64,000 nt of DNA, from the NCBI GenBank assembly GCA_035760965.1, contig DASTRY010000096.1, positions 49,023-113,022 on the forward strand, given 5' to 3'. The DNA comes from JADGHX01 sp035760965 (GTDB lineage Bacteria > Pseudomonadota > Gammaproteobacteria > Steroidobacterales > Steroidobacteraceae). Shown one piece after another: positions 57,365-63,850 of the stretch. The position numbers and the translations under genes were made by a program. Below the pieces are notes generated by a model that ran no database searches, was not told the DNA's origin, and saw only the letters and a list, made by a program, of their open reading frames with translations. Position 1 is the stretch's first letter, and each line of letters opens with the position of its first letter.

Positions 57365-57966
57365 TGCAGGCGCTCCTCGAGCATCTTCACGGCGCCGACG
57401 GTCGCGAGCACCTTGTCGTAGCTCGCAAGACTCAGCGGATCGAGCCGCGACACTTCCACCACCGCGACGTGCGGCAGGTTGCGCGCGGCGAGGAAGAGCT
57501 TCTCATCGAGCGCCTCGACGACGATCAGCACGTTGCTGAGCTCCCAATTCTTCAGCTGGGAGGCGAGCAGCTTCGTCTTCGGCGCTTCGAGCGGAATGTC
57601 GTTCGCGACGAGCAGGCGCTCGGTGCGCGCCAGCTCCGACAGCATGGCGCCGATGGCGCCGCGATACATCTTGCGATTCACCTTCTGGGAGAAGTCGCGA
57701 GGCTTGGCCGCGAACGCGCGACCGCCGCCGACCCAGATGGGGCTGCGGTTCGAGCCGGCACGCGCCTGACCCGTACCTTTCTGCGACCAGGGCTTCTTGC
57801 CGCCGCCGGAGACTTCGGCGCGCGTCTTCTGCGCCTTCGTGCCCGCGCGCCCGGCATTGCGATATGCGGTGATGACCTGGTGCACGAGCGCTTCGTTGAA
57901 TTTCCGCCCGAACGCGGCGTCGGAGACCTGAAGCTCGGCTCCGCCGTTGACGCTCTTCAGCTTCAT
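57361..57966 (-). CDS. rplD: 50S ribosomal protein L4
   Basis: 201 residues of uL4, with the tunnel loop GTKAQKTRAEVSGGGKKPW near 42-60 and KGTGQARAGSNRSP. In E. coli L4 represses the S10 operon by binding its leader. Here the leader, if it exists, would have to lie upstream of rplC. The start overlaps rplC. Confidence 0.98.
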   Translation of the reverse strand: MKLKSVNGGAELQVSDAAFGRKFNEALVHQVITAYRNAGRAGTKAQKTRAEVSGGGKKPWSQKGTGQARAGSNRSPIWVGGGRAFAAKPRDFSQKVNRKMYRGAIGAMLSELARTERLLVANDIPLEAPKTKLLASQLKNWELSNVLIVVEALDEKLFLAARNLPHVAVVEVSRLDPLSLASYDKVLATVGAVKMLEERLQ

Positions 57967-58688
57967 TTCTTACCCGCCTTGCCAGGATTCGGCGCCTTCG
58001 CCGGATCCGCCACCTTGCTGGGCGCGATGGTCCTGCGCTGCGCGCGACGCGCGGCCTTCAGCGACGGACGCACCAGCACCTCGCCGCCTTCCGCGCCCGG
58101 AACGGCACCGCGAATGAGCAGCAGATTGCGCTCGACATCCACCTCGACGACCTTCAGGTTCTCGGTGGTACGGCGCACGGTGCCCATGTGGCCCGACATG
58201 CGCTTGCCGAGGAACACGCGGCCGGGCGTCTGGCGCTGGCCGATCGAGCCCGGGGCGCGGTGCGACACGGAGTTACCGTGCGAGGCATAGCCGCCCGCGA
58301 AGTTGTGGCGCTTCATCGTGCCGGCGAAGCCCTTGCCGATCGTCGTGCCGGTGACATCCACCGCCGCGCCGACCTTGAACAGGTCCGCCTTGATCTCGGA
58401 GCCGGCCTTCAGGTCCGCGCCTTCTTTCTCATCGAGACGGAACTCGACGAGCGCGCGACCCGGCGCCACGCTGGCCTTGGCGAAGTGACCGGCAACGGCC
58501 TTCGACAGCAACGATTGCCGACGCTGTCCGTAGGTGACCTGCACGGCGCGATAGCCGTCTTTGTCCACGGACTTCACCTGGGTGACGCGGTTCGGGAGAA
58601 CTTCCACCACGGTCACGGGGATGGTCTCACCCGCGTCTGTGAATACCCGCGTCATGCCGCGTTTGCGGCCGACCACACCAATAGTCAT
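57963..58688 (-). CDS. rplC: 50S ribosomal protein L3
   Basis: 241 residues of uL3: GVVGRKRGMTRVFTDAG at the N-terminus and FAGTMKRHNFAGGYASHGN, then an Ala/Lys-rich tail of about 25 residues. It is the first gene of this ribosomal transcript because rpsJ lies 4.7 kb away. A long leader and a good promoter precede it. Confidence 0.98.
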   Translation of the reverse strand: MTIGVVGRKRGMTRVFTDAGETIPVTVVEVLPNRVTQVKSVDKDGYRAVQVTYGQRRQSLLSKAVAGHFAKASVAPGRALVEFRLDEKEGADLKAGSEIKADLFKVGAAVDVTGTTIGKGFAGTMKRHNFAGGYASHGNSVSHRAPGSIGQRQTPGRVFLGKRMSGHMGTVRRTTENLKVVEVDVERNLLLIRGAVPGAEGGEVLVRPSLKAARRAQRRTIAPSKVADPAKAPNPGKAGKK

Positions 58689-58885
58689 TCGACTTTTCCT
58701 CTATGGGCACGCACTACGATTGGCGCGTTGCCTAAGCACCTGCGGGAGAGAATCGGCCACGTGAGTGCGCGCGACGGCGCTCCGTCACGCGATGCTCGAG
58801 TGGTCTTGGACCGCGACCCGGCCCAACCTCGCCCGATGCCGCGATTCGCGGCTTGCCCTCGGCGAACCGGCCGGGGGTGAAAAGG
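58689..58885 (-). promoter_or_regulatory. Long 5' leader of the rplC-rplQ transcript
   Basis: About 195 nt lie between the predicted transcription start and the rplC ATG. The leader has short hairpins, such as CCGCG-AAT-CGCGG, but no recognised regulator site. An L4-binding leader would be expected here from the E. coli S10 model. I could not confirm one. Confidence 0.4.
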
Positions 58886-58891
58886 GCGCGC

Positions 58892-58920
58892 AGTGTACAC
58901 ACGGCCCCTGCGCGGTACAA
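58892..58920 (-). promoter_or_regulatory. Promoter of the split S10-spc-alpha transcript
   Basis: On the minus strand TTGTAC (58915-58920) and TACACT (58892-58897) with a 17-bp spacer, in front of the rplC leader. Confidence 0.7.
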
Positions 58921-58972
58921 CCCCGTTTTCGCGGTGTTTTCGGGGAGATTTGCAGCGGGCCGGCACGGGCCG

Positions 58973-59005
58973 AAAGAAAAGGCCGGGTCCAGAGGCGACC
59001 CGGCC
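58973..59005 (-). terminator. Intrinsic terminator of the envelope-protein pair
   Basis: A 9-bp stem (58981-58989 with 58997-59005, arm GGCCGGGTC) and seven-base loop followed on the minus strand by TTTTCTTTC. It lies upstream of the rplC promoter and insulates it. Confidence 0.85.
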
Positions 59006-59021
59006 GATCGAGGTCTAGGGA

Positions 59022-59045
59022 GTCGCCGTCCCGCGGGACGGCGAC
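59022..59045 (-). other. Perfect 24-bp palindrome next to the terminator
   Basis: GTCGCCGTCCCG and its exact complement, seven bases after the stop of the gene at 59052. It precedes the terminator at 58973-59005. The two form tandem hairpins. Confidence 0.6.
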
Positions 59046-59051
59046 GTCCCC

Positions 59052-59831
59052 TTACTTGACGCTGTAGCCCCGCGCTTCAAGGCATGCCTGCCGCGCGCGC
59101 TGATAATCCTGTCGCTTGGCCGCGGCCTGGTCTTCCGCGACGCCACCGAGGGGCTGGGTCGGATCGAAGCCGCTCTGATTCACGGCCCAGCTGTGGCATT
59201 CGTACTTGTCCTTCGCCTGCTGCTCCTCGCTCTGGCCGTTCTTCGGGTAGATGAAGAGGTCGCTGGCGGTGCTGCTCGGCGCCGTCGTGGTGCCCTGAGC
59301 CGCGGCGCCCCCGGGCGGATTGACGACCTCGTAGCCTCGGCCCGGGCGGTAGGCGTAGTAAACGTCGTCGGCGTAGTAATAAGGAACGCCGCCGAACCAG
59401 ACCGTCGTGTAGAAGGACGGCAGGAACGGCACGAAAAGGCCGACCGCCGGGCGAACGACGACGAATCGAGGACCGTAGGGGCGATACCAGACGCCTGCGT
59501 GGTAGTAGTAGGGCCCGCCGTGGTAATGCACGGTGACGTAGCCGCGCGGGAGGACGCTCACCGCGTAACCCCGGGGCGGGTAGTAGTGGTTGTGTCCGTA
59601 ACGGGCGTCCAGCACATAGCCGCGAGCGTCGCGCGGGCCTTCGCCCCGGCCCTCATGACCGTGGACGGGGCGGTACCCTTGCCCCGCCAGGCTCAGGGCC
59701 GGCGCGGTGGCCACTGCGAGCATGGCGGCCACTGCGAGGGGGCGGAGGACGGCCGAAGCCAATCGAGCTTTTCGGGCCGTCGTCTTGGCGACCGTTTTGG
59801 GCGTCTTGCTGGGCGTCATCGTATTCGACAT
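59052..59831 (-). CDS. Secreted Tyr/Gly-rich protein with the shared GFDP module
   Basis: 259 residues. A long basic N-terminus, then a signal-like hydrophobic segment at about 25-48 ending in ALSLAGQG. The middle is rich in Tyr, His, Gly and Pro (HYYPPRGYAV, HYHGGPYYYHAGVWYRPYG, VPYYYADDVYYAY), resembling DUF6515-type envelope proteins. The C-terminal 70 residues carry FIYPKNGQ, KDKYECHSWAVNQSGFDPTQP and ACLEARGYSVK, a module also found in the next gene. It starts eight bases after that gene's stop. No function is known. Confidence 0.8.
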   Translation of the reverse strand: MSNTMTPSKTPKTVAKTTARKARLASAVLRPLAVAAMLAVATAPALSLAGQGYRPVHGHEGRGEGPRDARGYVLDARYGHNHYYPPRGYAVSVLPRGYVTVHYHGGPYYYHAGVWYRPYGPRFVVVRPAVGLFVPFLPSFYTTVWFGGVPYYYADDVYYAYRPGRGYEVVNPPGGAAAQGTTTAPSSTASDLFIYPKNGQSEEQQAKDKYECHSWAVNQSGFDPTQPLGGVAEDQAAAKRQDYQRARQACLEARGYSVK

Positions 59832-59839
59832 ATGCGTTC

Positions 59840-60436
59840 TCACTTCACCGTGTAGCCGCGCCCTTCGAGGCACGCGGTCATTGCGCGACGGTAATTGCTT
59901 GCCTGCTCTTCGAGCCGCGCCGCCTGCGCGTTGTAGCGCTGGTCGTAGTGCTGCTGAACCTTCTTGGCCTGCGCGACGCGCGTGGCATCCGAAGCTGCGC
60001 CCAGCGCGCCGCCGATGATGGCGCCGCCGACGGCACCGGCGGCCGCATCGTGCGGATTGGCGATCACGGCGCCGAGGATTGCGCCGGTCGCAGCGCCCGC
60101 AACCGTGTCCGTACCGGGCGGAGGCGCCGGCACCACTTGCACGCGCTGGTGCGGCGCGAGCTGCGGCTGGCTGGGATCGAAACCCGTCTGCTTCACGGAC
60201 CAGAGATAGCACTCGTAGCGGTCGCGGCCGATCTGGTCCTGTCTCTGCCCGGACGTCGGGTAGATGAAGATCTGGGTGTTCACCTGCGGCGGCGCAGGTG
60301 GGGGCGGCGGGGCGGCACGAGCTGTTCGCGTCCGCGTCGGAGCGGGCTGAGCCGGTGTCTCGGCGCAGGAAGCGAGCGCAAGGGAAACGATGCTGAGAGC
60401 CAACGTGGCCAACAGTCCGTGTGGAGCGATGTGCAT
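59840..60436 (-). CDS. Glycine-zipper lipoprotein with the split GFDP module
   Basis: 198 residues from ATG 60436 (GAGGT upstream). The lipobox ends at LASC. A Pro-rich linker leads to FIYPTSGQ and RDRYECYLWSVKQTGFDPSQP. A glycine zipper follows (GAATGAILGAVIANP and GAVGGAIIGGALGAA, about 115-150). The C-terminus YRRAMTACLEGRGYTVK completes the module seen in the downstream neighbour. Glycine zippers often insert in or associate with the outer membrane. Function unknown. Confidence 0.82.
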   Translation of the reverse strand: MHIAPHGLLATLALSIVSLALASCAETPAQPAPTRTRTARAAPPPPPAPPQVNTQIFIYPTSGQRQDQIGRDRYECYLWSVKQTGFDPSQPQLAPHQRVQVVPAPPPGTDTVAGAATGAILGAVIANPHDAAAGAVGGAIIGGALGAASDATRVAQAKKVQQHYDQRYNAQAARLEEQASNYRRAMTACLEGRGYTVK

Positions 60437-60815
60437 AGCGGGTACCTCGTGCGCGCTTCGAGCGATGCAGTGCGTCACTGGTTGACTGCGGACCGTTAAA
60501 GATTCTTCAGAAAACGCTACTCGGACAGTGGATTGAGGAGTCTGTCGCACTTCGTCGCACGGGATCGGAGATGGGTGTGGTCGGGGATGGGCGACACCAA
60601 GTGGGATCTGGGCGCCTGGCCGGCGCTGCGAGGGGGACGCCCCCATGTCGGGCAGTGGGCGGGCGTGCCCATGTCGGCGTCGCCGGCAGTATGAGCTCAG
60701 CGCACACGCTGCCGCCCGACACGGTTTCGGTCACTCTGAAGCTTTGGCGCGGCACTCGAACTGCGAGCCCTGTCCCCGAGTGGCGGCTGCCTCCCGAGAT
60801 TTGCGTACTTTGGCC
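60437..60815. other. Intergenic region between the lipoprotein gene and the asd leader
   Basis: About 380 bp with no gene supported. It should hold the promoter of the minus-strand envelope pair. The short string CCCATGTCGG occurs at 60642 and 60668 and again at the leader start at 60851. Confidence 0.4.
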
Positions 60816-60845
60816 TTTACAGTGCAGCCCCGGCTCGGCTAGTTT
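60816..60845 (+). promoter_or_regulatory. Candidate asd promoter giving a leaderless leader-peptide mRNA
   Basis: TTTACA at 60816-60821 and TAGTTT at 60840-60845 with an 18-bp spacer. The predicted start (about 60852-60854) coincides with the leader ATG. No Shine-Dalgarno sequence precedes that ATG. Confidence 0.5.
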
Positions 60846-60853
60846 CGCGGCCC

Positions 60854-60934
60854 ATGTCGGCCTTCATCACGACCAAGCGCACGAAAACGATCAAGAAGCC
60901 CTTCGGCGGGCTTCTCGAGGTGTGCGCGCGCTAA
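60854..60934 (+). CDS. Leader peptide of asd, Thr/Lys/Ile-rich
   Basis: 26 codons, ATG to TAA. Residues 5-15 read ITTKRTKTIKK: four Thr, four Lys and two Ile in eleven codons, the end products of the pathway that Asd serves (Thr, Lys, Ile). The rest is PFGGLLEVCAR. The control codons lie just before the 5' arm of the first leader hairpin, and the codons for Lys14 and Lys15 fall in that arm. Leader peptides of this kind are well known for thr and other amino-acid operons. The ATG has no ribosome-binding site and sits at the predicted transcription start. Confidence 0.75.
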   Translation: MSAFITTKRTKTIKKPFGGLLEVCAR

Positions 60935-60996
60935 GTCGGAAGGTCTGCACGCGAATCTCGAGGCCCCGCCGGGCGACTGGCGGGGCCTCATCGTTT
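60894..60996 (+). promoter_or_regulatory. Transcription attenuator of asd (pause hairpin, antiterminator, terminator)
   Basis: Four segments can be read. Segment 1 (60894-60901, AGAAGCCC) pairs with part of segment 2 (60908-60915, GGGCTTCT) as an 8-bp hairpin. Segment 2 (60904-60919) can instead pair with segment 3 (60957-60971): CGGCGGG with CCCGCCG (with a small bulge) plus CTCGAG with CTCGAG. Segment 3 otherwise pairs with segment 4 as an 11-bp terminator stem (60960-60970 with 60979-60989) followed by ATCGTTT. Stalling of a ribosome at the Thr/Lys/Ile codons would mask segment 1, favour 2:3 and let transcription reach asd. Confidence 0.75.
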
Positions 60997-61055
60997 GGAG
61001 GCCCGGCGACCCGGCGAGTCCGACGACCGTAACAACCACTCGAGGAGAACGTCGA

Positions 61056-62111
61056 ATGTCATCTGCCGCCGCCGCCGAAAGTGTCCAACCCCGGCGTGTG
61101 CCCGCGCGTCCCGTGATCGCCGTCGTCGGTGCGACCGGCGCCGTGGGCGTCGAGATTCTGAAGTGCCTGGAAAAGCGCAAATTCCCGTATGCCAGCGTGC
61201 GCGCGCTCGCGTCTGCGCGTTCGGCCGGGAAAAAGCTGCCGTTCGCAGGCGGGGCGCTCACGGTGGAGGAGCTCACCGAGTCGTCGTTCGACGGTGTGAA
61301 CCTTGCGCTGTTCTCCGCGGGCAGCGGGACCTCGAAGAAGTACGCGCCGATCGCGGTGGCGAAGGGCGCCGTGGTCGTCGACAACTCATCCGCGTTTCGC
61401 ATGCAGAGCGACATTCCGCTCGTCGTTCCGGAGATCAATCCGGAGCAGCTCGCGACGCATCCCGGCATCATCGCGAATCCGAATTGCGCGGCGATCATCT
61501 CGATCACGCCGCTGTGGCCGATTCACAAAGCCAATCCGATCCGGCGGCTGATCATCTCGACGTACCAAGCGGCCTCCGGCGCGGGGGCGGCGGCGATGGA
61601 GGAGCTCGTCGAATCGACGCGCGCCGCCCTCGAAGGACGCGCGTACCAGCAGAAGGTTCTGCCGCATCCGTACGCGTTCAACCTGTTCAGCCACAACACG
61701 AAGATCGATCCCGAAACGGGGTACAACGAAGAAGAGTCCAAGGTCATCGCCGAGGCGCGCAAGATTTTCGGCGAGCCGAATTTGATGGTGTCGGCGACGT
61801 GCGTGCGCGTGCCGGTGCTGCGCGCGCACTGCGTGTCGATCACGTTCGAATGCGAGCGGCCGATCACCCCCGATGAAGTCCGCCGGATTCTCGCGACGGC
61901 GCCGGGCGTGAAGATCGTCGACGACGCCTCGCGGAATTACTTCCCGATGCCGAAGGATGCGACGGGCGAAGACGACATCCTCGTCGGTCGCATTCGTCGG
62001 GATCTGAGCGACCCGAGCGGCAAGTCGATCTCGCTCTTCTGCGCAGGCGATCAGCTCTTGAAGGGCGCGGCGTTGAACGCCGTGCAGATCGCCGAACGCC
62101 TGTTGCGCTGA
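61056..62111 (+). CDS. asd: Aspartate-semialdehyde dehydrogenase
   Basis: 351 residues. The NADP-binding VGATGAVG is at 24-31, and the catalytic Cys144 in NPNCAA is followed later by RVPVLRAHC with the conserved His. It reduces aspartyl phosphate to aspartate semialdehyde, the branch point to lysine/diaminopimelate, threonine, isoleucine and methionine. GAGGAG lies seven bases before the ATG. Here it is a single-gene transcript with its own leader attenuator and terminator. Confidence 0.98.
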   Translation: MSSAAAAESVQPRRVPARPVIAVVGATGAVGVEILKCLEKRKFPYASVRALASARSAGKKLPFAGGALTVEELTESSFDGVNLALFSAGSGTSKKYAPIAVAKGAVVVDNSSAFRMQSDIPLVVPEINPEQLATHPGIIANPNCAAIISITPLWPIHKANPIRRLIISTYQAASGAGAAAMEELVESTRAALEGRAYQQKVLPHPYAFNLFSHNTKIDPETGYNEEESKVIAEARKIFGEPNLMVSATCVRVPVLRAHCVSITFECERPITPDEVRRILATAPGVKIVDDASRNYFPMPKDATGEDDILVGRIRRDLSDPSGKSISLFCAGDQLLKGAALNAVQIAERLLR

Positions 62112-62145
62112 TTTCTTCGACTGACCAACCAACCAGTCGATTCTC

Positions 62146-62183
62146 GAACCTCGCTCCGCCAACCGCGGGCGAGGTTCTTTTCC
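62146..62183 (+). terminator. Intrinsic terminator after asd
   Basis: A 9-bp stem (62146-62154 with 62169-62177, arm GAACCTCGC) with a 14-base loop, then TTTTCC. It reaches the end of the convergent NYN gene. Confidence 0.85.
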
Positions 62184-62184
62184 T

Positions 62185-62970
62185 TTAGCCGTCGGCGCGA
62201 CGGACCTCGACTACCACGGCGGCAGTCGCCGCGTTCATTGGCACCGTAACTGGATCAGGAACAGGCGCACGTTGTCGATCACCATTCTCCGCGGATGGCA
62301 GAGCACCCTGCCCCGGCTTGGGCCGGACGCACTTCAGCCCGTCGATGTGCTCCTGGAGACTCGGAGTGATGTGGTTCCACAGCGGATCGAGCACGACATC
62401 CAGACCTTCGCGACGCGCGAGTTTCGCCGCGGGTACAAAGTCGGCGTCACCGGTGATCAACACCACTCGTTCGACCAGCCGCTTGTAAGCAAGAGATGCG
62501 ATGTCGATGCCGAACTTGATATCGACTCCCTTTTGAGTCGTGTCGTACACGACGGCATGTTCGGTGAGTTGATCGACCGTCATTTCACGCTTCAAAAGTT
62601 TCTTGGTCGGTTCAGCTCTGAGCAGCCACTGGGCGCCATCATGGAGCTCGCCCAGCCGTAACGCGACTTTGCGCAAACAGACCAATTCGCGATGCAGCTG
62701 AACGCGAAACCGATAAGCGTCGGTCTTCCTGAAGTCCACCGCGCGACCCGTGACCGGGTTGTGCGCTCGCTTGTCCAGCGGTTTGCAGTCATAGACGAGG
62801 ATACGATAGAGCTGCTCGCCGGAGCTCTTATGGACGTGCTTCAAAGCCGTCTGCCAGAGCGCCCGAGCGACGCGCTTCGGACTGTGCGGCGGCGCGTCAC
62901 GCCGTTCGACTACCGCGCGATATCGGGGCAGGAAGAAGCCCAGGTCGACGAGGATTGCGACTCGCGACAT
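62185..62970 (-). CDS. NYN-domain (PIN-like) protein, putative ribonuclease
   Basis: 261 residues. The NYN/LabA fold is shown by VAILVDLGFFL at 4-14 (acid D9), GVDIKFGIDIASLA at 148-161 (D150, D156) and VVLITGDADFVPAAKLA at 169-185 (D175, D177), the acidic cluster of PIN-like nucleases. A C-terminal tail of about 40 residues is Pro/Ala-rich. NYN proteins cleave RNA in known cases. The gene lies between asd and the rpsJ terminators. AGGGCGG may be its ribosome-binding site. The leader contains a terminator-like hairpin. Confidence 0.88.
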   Translation of the reverse strand: MSRVAILVDLGFFLPRYRAVVERRDAPPHSPKRVARALWQTALKHVHKSSGEQLYRILVYDCKPLDKRAHNPVTGRAVDFRKTDAYRFRVQLHRELVCLRKVALRLGELHDGAQWLLRAEPTKKLLKREMTVDQLTEHAVVYDTTQKGVDIKFGIDIASLAYKRLVERVVLITGDADFVPAAKLARREGLDVVLDPLWNHITPSLQEHIDGLKCVRPKPGQGALPSAENGDRQRAPVPDPVTVPMNAATAAVVVEVRRADG

Positions 62971-62983
62971 TGCGCGCCGCCCT

Positions 62984-63046
62984 AAAAGAAAACCCCTGGG
63001 GTTGGCACCTCCGCTATTCGGGTCAGGAGATGCGTACTGCCAGGGG
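62984..63046 (-). terminator. Structured RNA with U-run just upstream of the NYN gene
   Basis: On the minus strand CCCCTGG (63040-63046) pairs with CCAGGGG (62993-62999), and TGGCA can also pair with TGCCA. An inner stem CTCC with GGAG spans 63009-63029. The RNA ends in TTTTCTTTT (62984-62992). It lies between a strong promoter (63060-63088) and the NYN ATG, so it is either an attenuator of that gene or a roughly 65-nt small RNA. Confidence 0.6.
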
Positions 63047-63059
63047 CGCTATGACGGAC

Positions 63060-63088
63060 ATGATAGGGGGCAACCTGGAGCTTTACAA
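63060..63088 (-). promoter_or_regulatory. Strong promoter of the NYN gene or small RNA
   Basis: On the minus strand TTGTAA (63083-63088) and TATCAT (63060-63065) with a 17-bp spacer. The predicted start near 63053 is directly before the structured RNA. Confidence 0.65.
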
Positions 63089-63135
63089 CGGTCAGTTCTG
63101 AGTTCGTGCGTTGGCTCACGTCCATGGCCCCTGTG

Positions 63136-63174
63136 AAAACAAAAGGACCGGTGAAGCACCTGCTTACCGGTCCT
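63136..63174 (-). terminator. Second intrinsic terminator between rpsJ and the NYN gene
   Basis: Arms AGGACCGGT (63144-63152) and ACCGGTCCT (63166-63174), extended by AAGC with GCTT inside, then TTTTGTTTT on the minus strand. No gene is clearly placed between it and the rpsJ terminator. Confidence 0.75.
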
Positions 63175-63342
63175 CGACCTAGCCATTAATGAGACGAATG
63201 AGGCCCAAATCTCCGCTAGCTCGGCTTCTTCAGCCCGCAGAAACGTGCTGCGGCTCTCGATCTGCTTTTCACTGCAACGATGCGATCAACCTGCTTCGCG
63301 TTAGGCCACTCGTTGCTGTGCGGATCCATCGCAAGCGGAATC
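63175..63342. other. Interval between two terminators, possible small RNA or short ORF
   Basis: About 165 nt bounded by terminators of the same direction. It contains a 37-codon ATG frame (63329-63216, minus) without a ribosome-binding site. No known RNA family was recognised. Confidence 0.35.
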
Positions 63343-63373
63343 AAAAAAAAAGCCGTGCTCTCGCGAGCACGGC
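63343..63373 (-). terminator. Strong intrinsic terminator after rpsJ
   Basis: A perfect 9-bp stem (63352-63360 with 63365-63373, arm GCCGTGCTC) with a four-base loop, followed on the minus strand by nine T. It lies 27 bp beyond the rpsJ stop. Confidence 0.93.
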
Positions 63374-63399
63374 GCTTCGTAACGACTGCTAAGGACGAA

Positions 63400-63711
63400 T
63401 CAGTTCAGCTTGATCTGCACGTCGACGCCCGCAGGCAGCTCGAGCTTCATCAACGCGTCGACGGTTTTGTCGGTCGGGTTGAGGATGTCCATCAAGCGCT
63501 TGTGGGTGCGCAGCTCGAACTGATCGCGCGCATCCTTGTCCGCGTGCGGCGAGACGAGCACGGTGAAGCGCTCCATCTTCGTCGGCAGCGGCACGGGGCC
63601 GCGCACCGTGGCGCCCGTGCGCTTGGCGGTCTCGACGATCTCGCGCGCGGAGCTGTCGATCAGACGGTGATCAAACGCTTTCAGTCTGATCCGGATGTTT
63701 TGGTTGGCCAT
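63400..63711 (-). CDS. rpsJ: 30S ribosomal protein S10 (also NusE)
   Basis: 103 residues of uS10: NQNIRIRLKAFDHRLIDSSA and the GPVPLPTKMERFTVLVSPHA loop. S10 also serves in antitermination complexes as NusE. It is normally the first gene of the operon with rplC next. Here it follows tuf and ends at a strong terminator, with rplC 4.7 kb downstream. Confidence 0.98.
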   Translation of the reverse strand: MANQNIRIRLKAFDHRLIDSSAREIVETAKRTGATVRGPVPLPTKMERFTVLVSPHADKDARDQFELRTHKRLMDILNPTDKTVDALMKLELPAGVDVQIKLN

Positions 63712-63802
63712 GTTTGCAATGCTCCACGCAAATTCGAAAACAGCGGATTCGCGGCTCTGCGCGAACCAGACAGCGCCCTATGCGCTGCCCGAGTATTCAA
63801 GC

Positions 63803-63825
63803 AGGGCCCGCTTCGAGCGGGCCCT
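63803..63825 (-). other. Hairpin between tuf and rpsJ
   Basis: A 10-bp stem, AGGGCCCGCT with AGCGGGCCCT, around a three-base loop, 26 bp after the tuf stop. No U-run follows on the minus strand. It could be a processing or partial termination site. Confidence 0.45.
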
Positions 63826-63850
63826 TCGTCGGCGGCGCGCCGCCAAATCC

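Noticed and set aside
62982..63125. 47-codon frame on the minus strand running through the NYN leader hairpin
   Set aside because: It starts upstream of the predicted promoter and spans the terminator stem. The spacing to an AGGGG is only two bases.
63216..63329. 37-codon frame between the rpsJ terminators
   Set aside because: No ribosome-binding site or family. Kept only as a possibility inside the interval note.
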